A stretch of DNA of 64,000 nt from Paenibacillus sp. HW567 (GTDB lineage: Bacteria; Bacillota; Bacilli; Paenibacillales; Paenibacillaceae), in assembly GCF_000374185.1 (NCBI RefSeq), contig NZ_KB910518.1:4946530-5010529 (forward strand), written 5' to 3'. Of the stretch, positions 25,826 to 35,358 are shown in pieces (position 1 is the first letter of the stretch; every line of letters starts with the position of its first letter). The position numbers and the translations under genes were made by a program. Below the pieces are notes generated by a model. That model searched no databases, had not been told where the DNA came from, and worked only from the letters and a program-made list of their open reading frames with translations.

Positions 25826-25861
25826 TAGCGGCAAGAGCGTTAAAGCGATAAGTGCTTAGCC

Positions 25862-27202
25862 TTAGACCGCGCCGGCTACGCTGGGGGAGTAGCCGCTCAG
25901 GCCTCCCATTTGCGGGCGGCCGACAGAGTGGTACTCAAGGCCCGTGCCTTCGATCTGCTCCTTGGAGTAGACGTTGCGGCCGTCGATCAGCACCTGGCGG
26001 CGCATGCTCTCCGCAAGACGGTGCAGGTCGATCTCCTTGAACATGCTCCAGTCGGTCAGCAGGCACACGGCATCGCTGCCGTCGGCTGCTTCTTCGGGAA
26101 GCCCGCACCAGCGGAGCTGCGGATGATCATATTGCTGTCTGAAGTTATCCGCGGCGATCGGATCATACAGCTTCACCGTAGCGCCTTCGCCCACCAGCAC
26201 CTCAATGATTTCGCGGGCCGGAGCCTCGCGGACATCATCGGTGTTCGGCTTGAAGGCCAGCCCCCAGATGCCGATGACCGCACCGCGCAGGCTGCCAAGG
26301 GATTCATGCAGCTTCGAGATAATCATGAAACGCTGGTCTTTGTTCACCTCGACTACCGATTTCAGCAGCTTGAACTCGTAATCCACGTTGCCGGCGATCT
26401 GGATCAGCGCATTGGTGTCCTTCGGGAAACAGGAGCCTCCATAACCGATACCGGCCTGCAGGAAGGATGAGCCAATTCTGCGGTCCATTCCCATGCCCTC
26501 CGCTACATTGGTTACATCGGCTCCTACTTTTTCGCAAATGTTGGCAATTTCGTTAATGAAGGAAATCTTCGTCGCCAGAAAGGCGTTGGAAGCATATTTG
26601 ATCATTTCCGCACTGCGGATATCTGTTACGAACACATTTTCCGTGAAGCCCTGGTGAAGCTGACGCATGGTCGGTTCGAGCTGCGGATTATCCAGTCCGA
26701 TGACAATCCGGTCGGGATGAAGCGTATCGCGGATGGCTGAGCCCTCGCGGAGAAATTCCGGAGCGGAGACGATATCGAAGGGATGGTTCGTGTGGGAGGC
26801 GATAATGCTGCGGATTTTCTCATTGGTGCCGACGGGAACCGTCGACTTGGTCATGATGATTTTATAGCCTTCCATCGCTTGCGCGATTTCTATCGCTGCA
26901 CCTTCGATATAGCTTAAATTTGCTTCACCGCTCGGTAGAGAAGGCGTGCCCACCGCCAGGATGACGATATCGGAGCTTCGGACCGATTCCTGAAGATCAG
27001 AGGAGAAGCTCAGCCTGCCTTCACGCAGGTTCATTTCAATCAGCGCTTCAATTCCCGGTTCATAGATAGGAGATTCCATCCGCTTCAGCTTGCTGATCTT
27101 TTCCTCATCCTTATCCACGCAAATCACATGATTCCCATTCAATGTAAAACATACGCCAGATACAAGACCGACATAGCCGGTACCGATTACTGTCAGCTTC
27201 AT
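25862..27202 (-). CDS. ugd: UDP-glucose 6-dehydrogenase
   Basis: 446-aa cytosolic enzyme oxidising UDP-glucose twice to UDP-glucuronate with NAD. Start MKLTVIGTGYVGLVSGVCF shows the Rossmann GxGYVG motif; the catalytic Cys is in GYGGSCFPKDT; KSTVPVGT and the C-terminal UDP-binding LYDPIA complete the family. GGGAGG is 9 nt before the ATG at 27202; a longer open frame upstream overlaps the preceding glycosyltransferase and was rejected. The C-terminal tail is 10-15 residues longer than usual and Gly/Ser-rich. It supplies glucuronate for the EPS. Confidence 0.93.
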   Translation of the reverse strand: MKLTVIGTGYVGLVSGVCFTLNGNHVICVDKDEEKISKLKRMESPIYEPGIEALIEMNLREGRLSFSSDLQESVRSSDIVILAVGTPSLPSGEANLSYIEGAAIEIAQAMEGYKIIMTKSTVPVGTNEKIRSIIASHTNHPFDIVSAPEFLREGSAIRDTLHPDRIVIGLDNPQLEPTMRQLHQGFTENVFVTDIRSAEMIKYASNAFLATKISFINEIANICEKVGADVTNVAEGMGMDRRIGSSFLQAGIGYGGSCFPKDTNALIQIAGNVDYEFKLLKSVVEVNKDQRFMIISKLHESLGSLRGAVIGIWGLAFKPNTDDVREAPAREIIEVLVGEGATVKLYDPIAADNFRQQYDHPQLRWCGLPEEAADGSDAVCLLTDWSMFKEIDLHRLAESMRRQVLIDGRNVYSKEQIEGTGLEYHSVGRPQMGGLSGYSPSVAGAV

Positions 27203-27206
27203 ACAA

Positions 27207-28307
27207 TCATCCTCCCTTAAGAAAATTGACGTAGGCCTGTTCCACATATTGCTTGAACTGAACCATAAACGCCTGTTCATCGAATTTACGCGCATGGCCC
27301 ATAATCTGCCCAATGTCCCACGCATAGGACTCCACTTCATTTATGGCTTGCAGCAAATCATCAACTTCCTGACGCTGGAAAAATACGCCGTTGACATAAG
27401 GTACGATGGTATCCAGCGCCCCACCGGCCTGATAAGCGATCACCGGTCTTCCAGCCGCATTCGCCTCCAGCGGCGTGATGCCGAAATCCTCTTCTCCCGG
27501 AAAAATAAACGCCCGGCACTGCGACATCAGCCCAGTAACCTCCGCATCCCCCAGCCGGCCCAGAAACGATACATTGTCCTTGGCCATGCCCTCCAGACGC
27601 TTGCGGTCCGGCCCGTCACCGACGATGTACAGCTTCAGTCCGTTCCTGTTGAAGGCTTCCACGGCCAGATCAATCCGCTTGTAGGAGACTAGCCGGGATA
27701 CGATCAGATAGTAGTCACCGATAGAGGATGAACTGGTGAAGCGGGCCGTATTGATCGGCGGAAAAATCACATCCGCATCCCGGTGGTAATAGTTCTGAAT
27801 CCGCGTCTTCACGACGGAGGAGTTCGCAACGAACTGGTTAACATTTTTGGACGTCCGCTGGTCCCAGGTCTTGAGCCGCTGCATGTAGACCTTGAGCAGC
27901 CTTTTGAACAGGCCGGAATTCGATTGCCGCTCCATGTACGTGTCATAATCCCAGGCGAACCGCATCGGCGTATGACAGTAGCACAGATGGAATGTAGATT
28001 CAGGCACCTGTATGCTTTTCATAAAAGCACTGCTGGAGCTCAGGACGATATCGTACCCGCGAAAGTCCAAATCACGGATGGCCATGGGATAAAGCGGCAG
28101 CACCCCTTTAAAGTTGGTCTTCACTCCCGGAATTTTTTGCAGCCAGGAGGCCCGGATATCCGCATCTTTGAGGTTCTCGGTCAGGCCGCTTCCGTTAAAA
28201 ACCGTCGTGAAGATCGGAGCTTCCGGGTACATGTGGTGGAATACCTCCACTACCCTTTCCGCCCCACCCATCTGGATTAAATAATCGTGCGCTATCGCAA
28301 TTTTCAT
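27207..28307 (-). CDS. Glycosyltransferase family 4 (GT-B)
   Basis: 366-aa cytosolic or membrane-associated transferase. N-terminal MKIAIAHDYLIQMGGAERVVEVF is the GT4 opening with the GGAE loop; the C-terminal donor site has EEDFGITPLEANAAGRPVIAYQAGGALDTI with the retaining EX7E pattern (E of EDFGITPLE). CYCHTPMRFAWD is typical of WbaZ-like mannosyl- or related transferases, consistent with the GDP-mannose supply. GAGGATG precedes the ATG at 28307. It ends 4 bp before ugd. Confidence 0.88.
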   Translation of the reverse strand: MKIAIAHDYLIQMGGAERVVEVFHHMYPEAPIFTTVFNGSGLTENLKDADIRASWLQKIPGVKTNFKGVLPLYPMAIRDLDFRGYDIVLSSSSAFMKSIQVPESTFHLCYCHTPMRFAWDYDTYMERQSNSGLFKRLLKVYMQRLKTWDQRTSKNVNQFVANSSVVKTRIQNYYHRDADVIFPPINTARFTSSSSIGDYYLIVSRLVSYKRIDLAVEAFNRNGLKLYIVGDGPDRKRLEGMAKDNVSFLGRLGDAEVTGLMSQCRAFIFPGEEDFGITPLEANAAGRPVIAYQAGGALDTIVPYVNGVFFQRQEVDDLLQAINEVESYAWDIGQIMGHARKFDEQAFMVQFKQYVEQAYVNFLKGG

Positions 28308-28354
28308 GTGAATCATCCTCAAAGTTTTATGGAGCAGATCAGTCCCGAAGAGTC

Positions 28355-29494
28355 TCAGGTCGCCGCCAGCAAGCCTTTGTAGTAATCGACGATATCCTTG
28401 ACTGTATTCTCGATGACAAAATGCTCTTTCACCCGTTTCATTCCACTGTCCGCCATCCGTCTGCGCTCCTCGGGATGGTTCAGCATCCAAGTGACGGATT
28501 CTGCAAGTATGGCAGCGTCTCCGGGCTGGATAAGCAGCCCCGTTTCTCCGGGAACCACAATCTCTACCGGCCCGCCTTCGTTGGAGGCGATCACCGGAAG
28601 TCCGGCCGCCATGCCTTCGACGATGACCTGGCCGAACGGCTCAGGGGTAATCGACGTGTGAATCAGCAAATCCGCTTTGCTCATGAGCCCTTGTATATCA
28701 TCCACATGCCCCAGCAGGCTGACATTCGTCAGCTCATCCTGCCGCATCTGCTGAATTAATTGGTTCTTGTATTCCTCTTCCCCGAACAGGGCATCTCCGG
28801 CCAGCCAGAATTTCACCCGGCTGTCATTCTTAAAAGCTTTGGCGGCTTCCAGCACGACATGCTGGCCCTTCCAGTGTGCGAGCCGGCCCACCAGCAGGAC
28901 GTTGAAATTCTTCTGGTCCCGCTTCACGATGCCTTCGCCGATGGCTTTGGCAAAAGCGGAGTAGACGACCAGCGTCTTCTTCGTCCGGGGCAGCTCCAGC
29001 GCCTTCAGGGTGGAATGGGAATTCGCGATAACGCCGTTCGGGAGCAGGCGTGACAGCAGTCGGATCGCCTTGGCGACAACCGGCTTCAGGTACGGGGCGC
29101 CGATGTGATCCCGGATGTGCCAGATTAGCGGCACGCCGGCCTTCTTGGCGGCAACGGCTCCATAGAATGCCGACTTCAGGGAGTTGGTGTGCACGCAGTC
29201 CACCTTCTCCTCCTTGAGCAGCGGAGCCAGCTTGCGCCCGTAAGCCAGCAGCCCCAGCGCGGCGGCCGGAGCGCCAAGATTGACGGTATTCCGTCCGCGG
29301 CTGCGGATGCTCTCATCCAGCGGAATAATGCGGACATCTATGCCTTTCTCCCGCAGGCGGTCGGCAAGTGTTCCTTCCTCGGCGAGAATCACCAGCGGCT
29401 TAATCTGTTCGCCAATATTGGTTAGAATGTTGAACAGGGCAACTTCCCCGCCGCTCCATTTGGCGGTGTGATCAATATAAGCAACTTTTAGCAT
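28355..29494 (-). CDS. Glycosyltransferase family 4 (GT-B)
   Basis: 379 aa. N-terminal GGEVALFNIL loop, middle NVLLVGRLAHWKGQHVVLEA (start of the donor domain) and the EX7E motif PEPFGQVIVEGMAAGLPVIASNEGGPVEIV mark a retaining GT4. Sugar and linkage unknown. It overlaps the gene upstream by 7 bp, indicating coupled translation within the EPS operon. Confidence 0.88.
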   Translation of the reverse strand: MLKVAYIDHTAKWSGGEVALFNILTNIGEQIKPLVILAEEGTLADRLREKGIDVRIIPLDESIRSRGRNTVNLGAPAAALGLLAYGRKLAPLLKEEKVDCVHTNSLKSAFYGAVAAKKAGVPLIWHIRDHIGAPYLKPVVAKAIRLLSRLLPNGVIANSHSTLKALELPRTKKTLVVYSAFAKAIGEGIVKRDQKNFNVLLVGRLAHWKGQHVVLEAAKAFKNDSRVKFWLAGDALFGEEEYKNQLIQQMRQDELTNVSLLGHVDDIQGLMSKADLLIHTSITPEPFGQVIVEGMAAGLPVIASNEGGPVEIVVPGETGLLIQPGDAAILAESVTWMLNHPEERRRMADSGMKRVKEHFVIENTVKDIVDYYKGLLAAT

Positions 29495-30681
29495 CCTGAG
29501 GCCACACCCTTTCCCAGAGTTTCAAGGAATACGGATTCCACCTGATCACCCACATGCTCCCAGGTGTATTTCTCAAGCACATGGTTTCTGCACTCATCGC
29601 GGCCCGGCAGCAGCTTGCGGTTGCTCAGCATGTGGATCATGCCTTCCGCCATATCATCGCTGGATGAGCCCTTGAACAGCAGCTCCGGGCGGAAGCCCTG
29701 CAGAATTTCCTTATTGCCGCCGACCGGGGTAGCCATTACCGGAAGTCCGGAGGCAAGCGCCTCAACGGTGATCAGTCCGAAGCCTTCCAGTGCCTGTGAC
29801 GGAACGACGAACATATCTGCCGCCTGATAATAAGAGGCCAGCTCATGATCCGGGATATAACCGAGCAGCCTTACCTTGTTGCCAAGGCCGTAGTCGGCAA
29901 TTTTCTCTTCCAGCTCTCCGCGCAGCGGACCTTTGCCCCCGATGAGCAGAATCGCATTCGGGAAACGCTCGGACACCTGCTTCCAAGCCTCCAGAAGCTG
30001 CAGCAGCCCCATCCGGTTCATCAGGCGCCGAACCGTCAGCACTGTCGTTGCCCCTTCAGGCAAATTGAGAATCCGCCGGACTGCCAGCCGGCTCTCGGCG
30101 GGTACGAACCGGTTCACATTGGCTGCTCCCGGGATGACAATAATCTTGTGCAGCGGAACCCCATGCAGGCTGTGCAGCATATCGCGGAAGTATTCGCTGA
30201 GCACGATGAATTTGTCTGCGAGCTTATAGGCTTTATGTTCAATGGACTTCGCAATCGCCGTCTTGACGCGGTGCTTGATGCCCTGACCTTCGATCTTCAT
30301 CTCTTCATTCCAGGGTCCGTGAAAGGTCGTAATTACCGGAATTCCGCGTTTCTTCGCTTCTATCGCCGGTCCGACGCCGTAAGGGGCAAAGTGGGAATAG
30401 AGGATATCAATCCGTCCGCTGCCATTCCCCATGAGATCTGCCGCCTTGCGCTGGAAGGCGTCCTTGCGCTTCCAGATCGTCTGCTGCGGATCGCCTGCGT
30501 TGTGGATAATCAGTTCCTTTGGCGTAGAAGGCGTCTCCTGGCTGCAGATCAGCGCATGCACCCGGTTGCGGGAGGAGAGCTGCTCACACACGGATTTAAA
30601 ATAGGTGTTAAGCCCGCCCGGCTGTAACGAAGGCCAGCTTAGGCCGGTCGTCATAATGTTCAATCCATCACTGTACGGCAT
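29488..30681 (-). CDS. Glycosyltransferase family 4 (GT-B)
   Basis: 397 aa. Opening GLSWPSLQPGGLNTYFKSV holds the acceptor-side GG loop; TTVLTVRRLMNRMGLLQLLEAW and the EX7E motif EGFGLITVEALASGLPVMATPVGGNKEIL define the donor site. The ATG at 30681 was chosen since the longer frame lies within the previous gene and has no ribosome site. It overlaps the GT2 gene end by 14 bp. Confidence 0.87.
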   Translation of the reverse strand: MPYSDGLNIMTTGLSWPSLQPGGLNTYFKSVCEQLSSRNRVHALICSQETPSTPKELIIHNAGDPQQTIWKRKDAFQRKAADLMGNGSGRIDILYSHFAPYGVGPAIEAKKRGIPVITTFHGPWNEEMKIEGQGIKHRVKTAIAKSIEHKAYKLADKFIVLSEYFRDMLHSLHGVPLHKIIVIPGAANVNRFVPAESRLAVRRILNLPEGATTVLTVRRLMNRMGLLQLLEAWKQVSERFPNAILLIGGKGPLRGELEEKIADYGLGNKVRLLGYIPDHELASYYQAADMFVVPSQALEGFGLITVEALASGLPVMATPVGGNKEILQGFRPELLFKGSSSDDMAEGMIHMLSNRKLLPGRDECRNHVLEKYTWEHVGDQVESVFLETLGKGVASGC

Positions 30682-31522
30682 AGCTTCTCTCCCCTTTCTT
30701 CTCCTGCTTGGCTTGCCCCTCTGCATTATGCCGGGCCAGCTTGCCGGAGCTGTTCAATTCGTAAAGCTTGAAGCCAACCATGAATTCGTACATCACCCAG
30801 AATACGGATACCGCAAAACCTGAAATACCTTTCTTGAACAGGCCATGCAGAAAATATTTCTGCAGGAACCGCGCCGGCGGGCGAAGCAGCAAGTGACTGA
30901 GCTTAAAAGGCTTGCCGCTGGCATAAGCGCTTTGCGCCTCCAGATCGGTGTATTTGTTGAAGCGGGCCACATGGTCATTGATGCTGCGGAAGCCCTGATG
31001 CCAGAGGATTCCGTTCAGGCGGACCGTCTTCTCCTCCTCCACCTCGGGCATTTCATGCACTAAGCTGTTGCGGATGCCATACTGCTTGCGGTTGTAGAGG
31101 CGCACCAGATACTCACCCTTATCCAGCCACCTGCCCAGAAAATCACCGATCCGGTACAGCGAGTAAGCTGCGGCGCTGTCCGTCAGGCCCGGCTTGCGTT
31201 CAAGAATGTCCTTCGCCAGCTCATCGCTGACAACTTCGTCGGTATCAATCAGAAAGACCCAATCATGGACGGCGCGTTCCACTCCGAATTCTCTTTGCTT
31301 CGCGTATCCCGGCCAGGGGTTGACGTACACCCGGCAGTCCAAGCTTTCGGCAAGCTGCACCGTCCCGTCTTTGCTCCCTCCGTCGATTACAACCACCTCA
31401 TCGGCGAATAGTCGGCAGGACTGAATTGCTTTGGATATCCGAACTTCGTCATCCTGAGCGATGATGACAGCCGAGATCGGGTAGCTGCCCGGTCTGCCAA
31501 GCACGCTTGTCACTGAATCCAT
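30668..31522 (-). CDS. Glycosyltransferase family 2 (WaaE/KdtX-like)
   Basis: 284-aa inverting transferase. It begins with ISAVIIAQDDEVRISKAIQSC, has VVIDGGSKDGTVQLAE and the metal-binding DTDE (in WVFLIDTDEVVSDEL), then WHQGFRSINDHVARFNKYT, a pattern typical of the KdtX/WaaE subgroup of GT2. AGAGGAGG precedes the ATG at 31522. A C-terminal hydrophobic segment may tether it to the membrane. Sugar unknown. Confidence 0.88.
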   Translation of the reverse strand: MDSVTSVLGRPGSYPISAVIIAQDDEVRISKAIQSCRLFADEVVVIDGGSKDGTVQLAESLDCRVYVNPWPGYAKQREFGVERAVHDWVFLIDTDEVVSDELAKDILERKPGLTDSAAAYSLYRIGDFLGRWLDKGEYLVRLYNRKQYGIRNSLVHEMPEVEEEKTVRLNGILWHQGFRSINDHVARFNKYTDLEAQSAYASGKPFKLSHLLLRPPARFLQKYFLHGLFKKGISGFAVSVFWVMYEFMVGFKLYELNSSGKLARHNAEGQAKQEKKGERSYAVQ

Positions 31523-31565
31523 GAAGGTATCCTCCTCTTTCTGTCCGGTGCTCGCCGTCGTTCCC

Positions 31566-31692
31566 AGGAATGTTTGGGCTTCCGATCGCTGTTGTCTTCC
31601 GATTTCTTTGATTAGAACCGCAATTTGCGGTTGAAATCGGAAGACAAAGGCGAACGCTAACGCTTCTCCAGCTCCAAACTTCCTTTCCACTC
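31566..31692 (+). repeat. Dispersed hairpin repeat, copy 3
   Basis: Perfect 15-bp stem TTGTCTTCCGATTTC (31592-31606) with GAAATCGGAAGACAA (31633-31647), capped by AACCGC/GCGGTT. Flanks AGGAATGTTTGGGCTTCC and CTCCAAACTTCC match copies 1 and 2. It lies between the Wzx and GT2 genes, again co-directional. Confidence 0.82.
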
Positions 31693-31770
31693 CTCTGACA
31701 CCGTCCATTTGTCTTTTAAGCAAAAACTTAGCTCGCGAGTTGCACTGCTCGCTTAACCGCTGTAATTACT

Positions 31771-33156
31771 TTAATTGCTTGTATCCATAGGTTTTTTGCG
31801 GATATAGGAATTCATCGTTGTCTTCATCCACTGAATGTCATCCCCGTTAATGAACAGCCGGGGCAGCTTGACCTTCAGGTTGTATCTGATATTCAGAATA
31901 ATGAACAGGAACCGCAGCACCGCCGAGGATAGCATCGCCACCCCTGCCCCGAACAATCCGAACTTCGGCACCAGCAGGAAGAGCAGCGGGATTACCAGAA
32001 TCAGTCCCACCCCCTGAAGGATCGAGACAAATTTCGGCTTGCCGAGCGCCATGAACACCTGGGCCAGAATCAGCGTTCCCCCGCTGATCGTCACTTCCAG
32101 CAGCAGCAGGCGGAACACTGTCAGAGCGGTGTTGAAATCCTTGCCGTACAGCAGCGGAATAACGAACGGCGCGACCAGCATCAGGAACAGCGAGCCCAGC
32201 AGGGTGCAGGTTGTGCTGATCCGAAAGGCTTTGAAGGTAAGGGCAACCGCCTGATCCTTGGACAGCTCGGAGGCTTTCGGGAAGAGCACCACGGTGATCG
32301 AGTTCGAGAAGAAGTTGACCATCCGCGAGAGGCTCACCGCCACCGCATACAGCCCCAGATCCGCCGGCCGCAGCAGGCCGGCGATGATAATCTGGTCGAT
32401 ATAGTAGGAGAACTGTCCGAGCAGATCGTTACCGTAGGAACCCAGCCCGTAGGTGAACAGTCTTTTGAAATTCAGGTAGGCATCCTTCATCTTCACCTTG
32501 TAGGTGCGGAGCAGCGAAATCGTCATCCAGATGAAGAGCGGCACCGACGGCGCCAGATAAGCCAAGGCCGTTGTAAAAGGATTCATCGAATGGGTAAGGA
32601 TCAGAACACCGATGGCCGCCAGTGTCAGCAGCGGAATCAGGTACCGCAGCCAGTTGAAGGTTTTGTAATCGCCCCTGAATTGAAAGGCCGCATTGTTGAT
32701 CTGTGACACCACGATTAGCGGACAGAGGATCATCGACCATTGCGCGAACAGAACCACACTCGGGCTGAAGGATTTCAGCCAGTACGGAAGGACCACAATC
32801 CCGACGATCATAGCCGCGATTCCGAATCCAAGTGCGATCAGCAGGGACACCCGGTAGAGCACGCCTGCTTCGTCAGGATTCTTCTTGGCGTTGTAGATCA
32901 GCGCCGAAGGAATGCCGAAGCTCATGCTGAACGCCAGAAACTGCGACCAGTTCACCATAGCTGTCTGCTCCCCGCGTCCGGTTGGCCCCAGATAGCGGGC
33001 GGTCAGCACACCGGTCAGCATATTAACCAGCAGGATCAGCACGCTGACGAACATGGTCTTCACTGCGGCTGAACTGTTGTCCTTGCTCTTCGTAAATCTT
33101 CGCAGCGAGGACAAGACGGTGCTAGTGGGAAGTGATTTCGCGTTCGATGGCTGCAT
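31771..33156 (-). CDS. Wzx-type polysaccharide flippase
   Basis: 461-aa membrane protein with about 12-14 hydrophobic segments, of the MATE-like Wzx/RfbX class that moves lipid-linked repeat units across the membrane. The opening LLVNMLTGVLTARYLGPTGRGEQTAMV is the family signature. The ATG at 33156 has GAAGGGAA upstream and the gene overlaps the Wzy-like gene by 35 bp, so translation is probably coupled. The protein completes a Wzx/Wzy-dependent pathway with the two ligase/polymerase-like proteins nearby. Confidence 0.9.
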   Translation of the reverse strand: MQPSNAKSLPTSTVLSSLRRFTKSKDNSSAAVKTMFVSVLILLVNMLTGVLTARYLGPTGRGEQTAMVNWSQFLAFSMSFGIPSALIYNAKKNPDEAGVLYRVSLLIALGFGIAAMIVGIVVLPYWLKSFSPSVVLFAQWSMILCPLIVVSQINNAAFQFRGDYKTFNWLRYLIPLLTLAAIGVLILTHSMNPFTTALAYLAPSVPLFIWMTISLLRTYKVKMKDAYLNFKRLFTYGLGSYGNDLLGQFSYYIDQIIIAGLLRPADLGLYAVAVSLSRMVNFFSNSITVVLFPKASELSKDQAVALTFKAFRISTTCTLLGSLFLMLVAPFVIPLLYGKDFNTALTVFRLLLLEVTISGGTLILAQVFMALGKPKFVSILQGVGLILVIPLLFLLVPKFGLFGAGVAMLSSAVLRFLFIILNIRYNLKVKLPRLFINGDDIQWMKTTMNSYIRKKPMDTSN

Positions 33157-34588
33157 GTGGTGTTCCCTTCTTTCTGCTCTCAATAATCTCTTTAGCGCCG
33201 AGGCCAAGGCCGATCAGCATCCAGATCAGGTACCCCTTAAGTCCGGGAAACCCGTTGTCCGATACCAGGCTGGCCACCGCCCCCATCCAGGCCGCCAGCG
33301 ACAGCCGGGCATAAGGCTGGAGGCTGTCCTTGCTGGTGACCCGAACTACAATCTGCTTAATCACTGCACCCAGAGCGCCGAAGAAGAAGAGCGCGCCCAG
33401 AACTCCAAAGGTCAGCAGCAATGCAATAAAACCGTTGTCCATATTGCCGTATTCTCCAAGCTCCCCGCCATTTCCAAGCTTCGTGCCCTGTCCGACGCTG
33501 CCGATTCCCTGGCCGACCGGATTGGCGGCGACCATCGGCAGCATGTTCTGCCAGAGGTTCAGGCGCTCATTATAGGAATGGTCCTGCTCTACGGAGGTCA
33601 ATGTCTCCATCCGGGCCACCAGCCCTTCGGCACCGGGCAGCTTGGGGACGATCCAGAAGAGCGCAGCACCGACAAAAACGAGCTGGAGCAGCGTTTTCCA
33701 TTTCCCCTTGGAAGAGGATGAGGCAATGTATACTAGCAGCATCACCAGCAGGACGAGCCAAGCGGAACGGACCAGGGTGGTGAGCAGGCAGATGACCACG
33801 AGCAGTACGCCGGCCCAGCGCAGCGTACCCTGCCATTTTTTCTCCAGAATCATCGGCACCAGGGCAAAGACCAGAAACGTCGCCGCCGGTCCCGGAGAAT
33901 TCAGGGTGGAGAATACCCTGATCTCCAGCGGATAAGGTGTTCCGATAGACATCATGTCGGCGTTCCGCATCCAGAAGGCATCCCATGGCGGAACGGTCAG
34001 GTATTGGATGATCCCGTACACGGCGACGAGAACCGCGATGTTCGCGTAAGCGTACAGCAGCCGGTCAATATCCTTCGGCTTAAAGCGTGTTACAGCGAAG
34101 AACGGAATCAGCAGCAGCGGCACGATGTAATTCGCCAGGTCGTACACGGAGCCGATGCCGTTCTTGGCCAGCCCGATCAGCGATCCGTAAGCCAGCGCTA
34201 CCGCGAACAGCATCATAATCCGGGTGGAGGATTTGCGGATGCGGTGAATCTCCTTCAGTACCGGTATCGCCAGCGCAGCTCCTGTGAGCAGTGGCGCCAG
34301 ACTGAGCAGTGATACGGAATGATAGACCCCCTCCGCCCAATCGGCGATCCGCCGCAGCTCCGGGGCAACCGCCCAGACCAGCAAGGTGTAGGCGATTAGC
34401 AGCCGCGGCTTCAGCAGCGCCAGCAGGAAGGCCGGGAACAGAATTCCCGCCAGGATAATCCCCTGCAGACTGCTGGAAGCGCTGAGCTTCGCACTGGCAA
34501 ATCCGATCATCAGCGGAAGGCCAAGACATATGCCGCAGATTAACATCATCGCCCCTACTGATTTCATGGACGGAAGACTTACATTCAT
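33122..34588 (-). CDS. O-antigen ligase/polymerase family membrane protein (Wzy-like), first copy
   Basis: 488 aa with about 12 hydrophobic segments and a larger external loop in the second half (around NLWQNMLPMVAANPVGQGIGSVGQGTKLGN), the Wzy_C/O-antigen ligase signature; the GIGS-like glycines are there. It likely polymerises repeat units outside the membrane. The start ATG overlaps the upstream stop (ATGA at 34585). A second, shorter protein of the same family lies at 35355. Confidence 0.85.
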   Translation of the reverse strand: MNVSLPSMKSVGAMMLICGICLGLPLMIGFASAKLSASSSLQGIILAGILFPAFLLALLKPRLLIAYTLLVWAVAPELRRIADWAEGVYHSVSLLSLAPLLTGAALAIPVLKEIHRIRKSSTRIMMLFAVALAYGSLIGLAKNGIGSVYDLANYIVPLLLIPFFAVTRFKPKDIDRLLYAYANIAVLVAVYGIIQYLTVPPWDAFWMRNADMMSIGTPYPLEIRVFSTLNSPGPAATFLVFALVPMILEKKWQGTLRWAGVLLVVICLLTTLVRSAWLVLLVMLLVYIASSSSKGKWKTLLQLVFVGAALFWIVPKLPGAEGLVARMETLTSVEQDHSYNERLNLWQNMLPMVAANPVGQGIGSVGQGTKLGNGGELGEYGNMDNGFIALLLTFGVLGALFFFGALGAVIKQIVVRVTSKDSLQPYARLSLAAWMGAVASLVSDNGFPGLKGYLIWMLIGLGLGAKEIIESRKKGTPHAAIEREITSH

Positions 34589-35358
34589 TCCAGCCTGCCT
34601 CCCTTTGCTTTATCCCGCTTGCGCAGCTCCTTGAGCAGCAGCACCAGGAATTGGGCATCATCGACAAGATATCTTTTCCATAGCCGCCCCGGTTCCTGAC
34701 TGAGCCGCCAGAACCATTCCAGGCCTGTTCTCTGCATAAAATCCGGCGCCCGTTTCACCGAGCCTGACAGAAAGTCAAAGGTAGCTCCTACGCCAATGGA
34801 GATCGGCGCGCGATAAGTATTGTAATGCCGGTAAATCCACTTCTCCTGCTTCGGCGCTCCCACGCCTACGAACACAATATCCGGCTGACTTTCGGTCAGC
34901 ATTTCAATAATGCGCTTGTTCTCTTCATCGTTGTGCTCAAAGCCGTAGGAAGGAGAATAGCAGCCGACAATGTTCATGCCCGGATAAGCCGCTTTAAGGT
35001 TCTTGGTCGCCCGTTCCGGCACGCCCTCCGCCGAGCCCAGGAAGAACAACCGGTACTTCCTTTGCTCGAAGGCATTGCCGAGGCGGCTGAAGAGATCAGC
35101 TCCCGATACCTTTTGCTTCAGCGGCTTGCCCAGCATCTTCGAAGCCCAGATCAGCGGCATACCATCCGCCACTACGGCGCCTGCTTCGGAATAAACCGTC
35201 CTGAACTCTTGGTCCTTGCGCAGCTTGATTACGTGATCAACGTTGCAGGTCAGGATGTAGGATTGCGTCCGTTCCTGAATCGTCTTGTCAATGTAATCAA
35301 GCAAATCCATGAAATCATAGTTATCGAAATTGACATCGAACATGTTCACTTGGTTCAT
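34585..35358 (-). CDS. WecG/TagA/CpsF family glycosyltransferase (GT26)
   Basis: 257-aa peripheral membrane transferase. Family motifs are TCNVDHVIKLRKD, the catalytic-loop VVADGMPLIWASKMLG, DIVFVGVGAPKQEKWI and IGVGATFDFLSGSVKRAPDFMQ (conserved GxxFDxxxGxxxRAP). The C-terminal helical tail (LEWFWRLSQEPGRLWKRYL) that drives membrane binding in TagA is present. GT26 enzymes add ManNAc or similar sugars to lipid-linked acceptors. It overlaps both neighbours by 4 bp. Confidence 0.92.
   Translation of the reverse strand: MNQVNMFDVNFDNYDFMDLLDYIDKTIQERTQSYILTCNVDHVIKLRKDQEFRTVYSEAGAVVADGMPLIWASKMLGKPLKQKVSGADLFSRLGNAFEQRKYRLFFLGSAEGVPERATKNLKAAYPGMNIVGCYSPSYGFEHNDEENKRIIEMLTESQPDIVFVGVGAPKQEKWIYRHYNTYRAPISIGVGATFDFLSGSVKRAPDFMQRTGLEWFWRLSQEPGRLWKRYLVDDAQFLVLLLKELRKRDKAKGGRLE

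Larger units (their letters stand above)
25354..25861. other. 508-bp intra-cluster gap made of repeats
   Basis: No coding frame with a ribosome site. It holds dispersed repeat copy 2 (25458-25585), a 73-bp direct repeat pair (25597-25670 and 25753-25825), and a small hairpin AGAACGC/GCGTTCT (25717-25744 area). All lies between co-directional ugd and manC. Confidence 0.6.
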
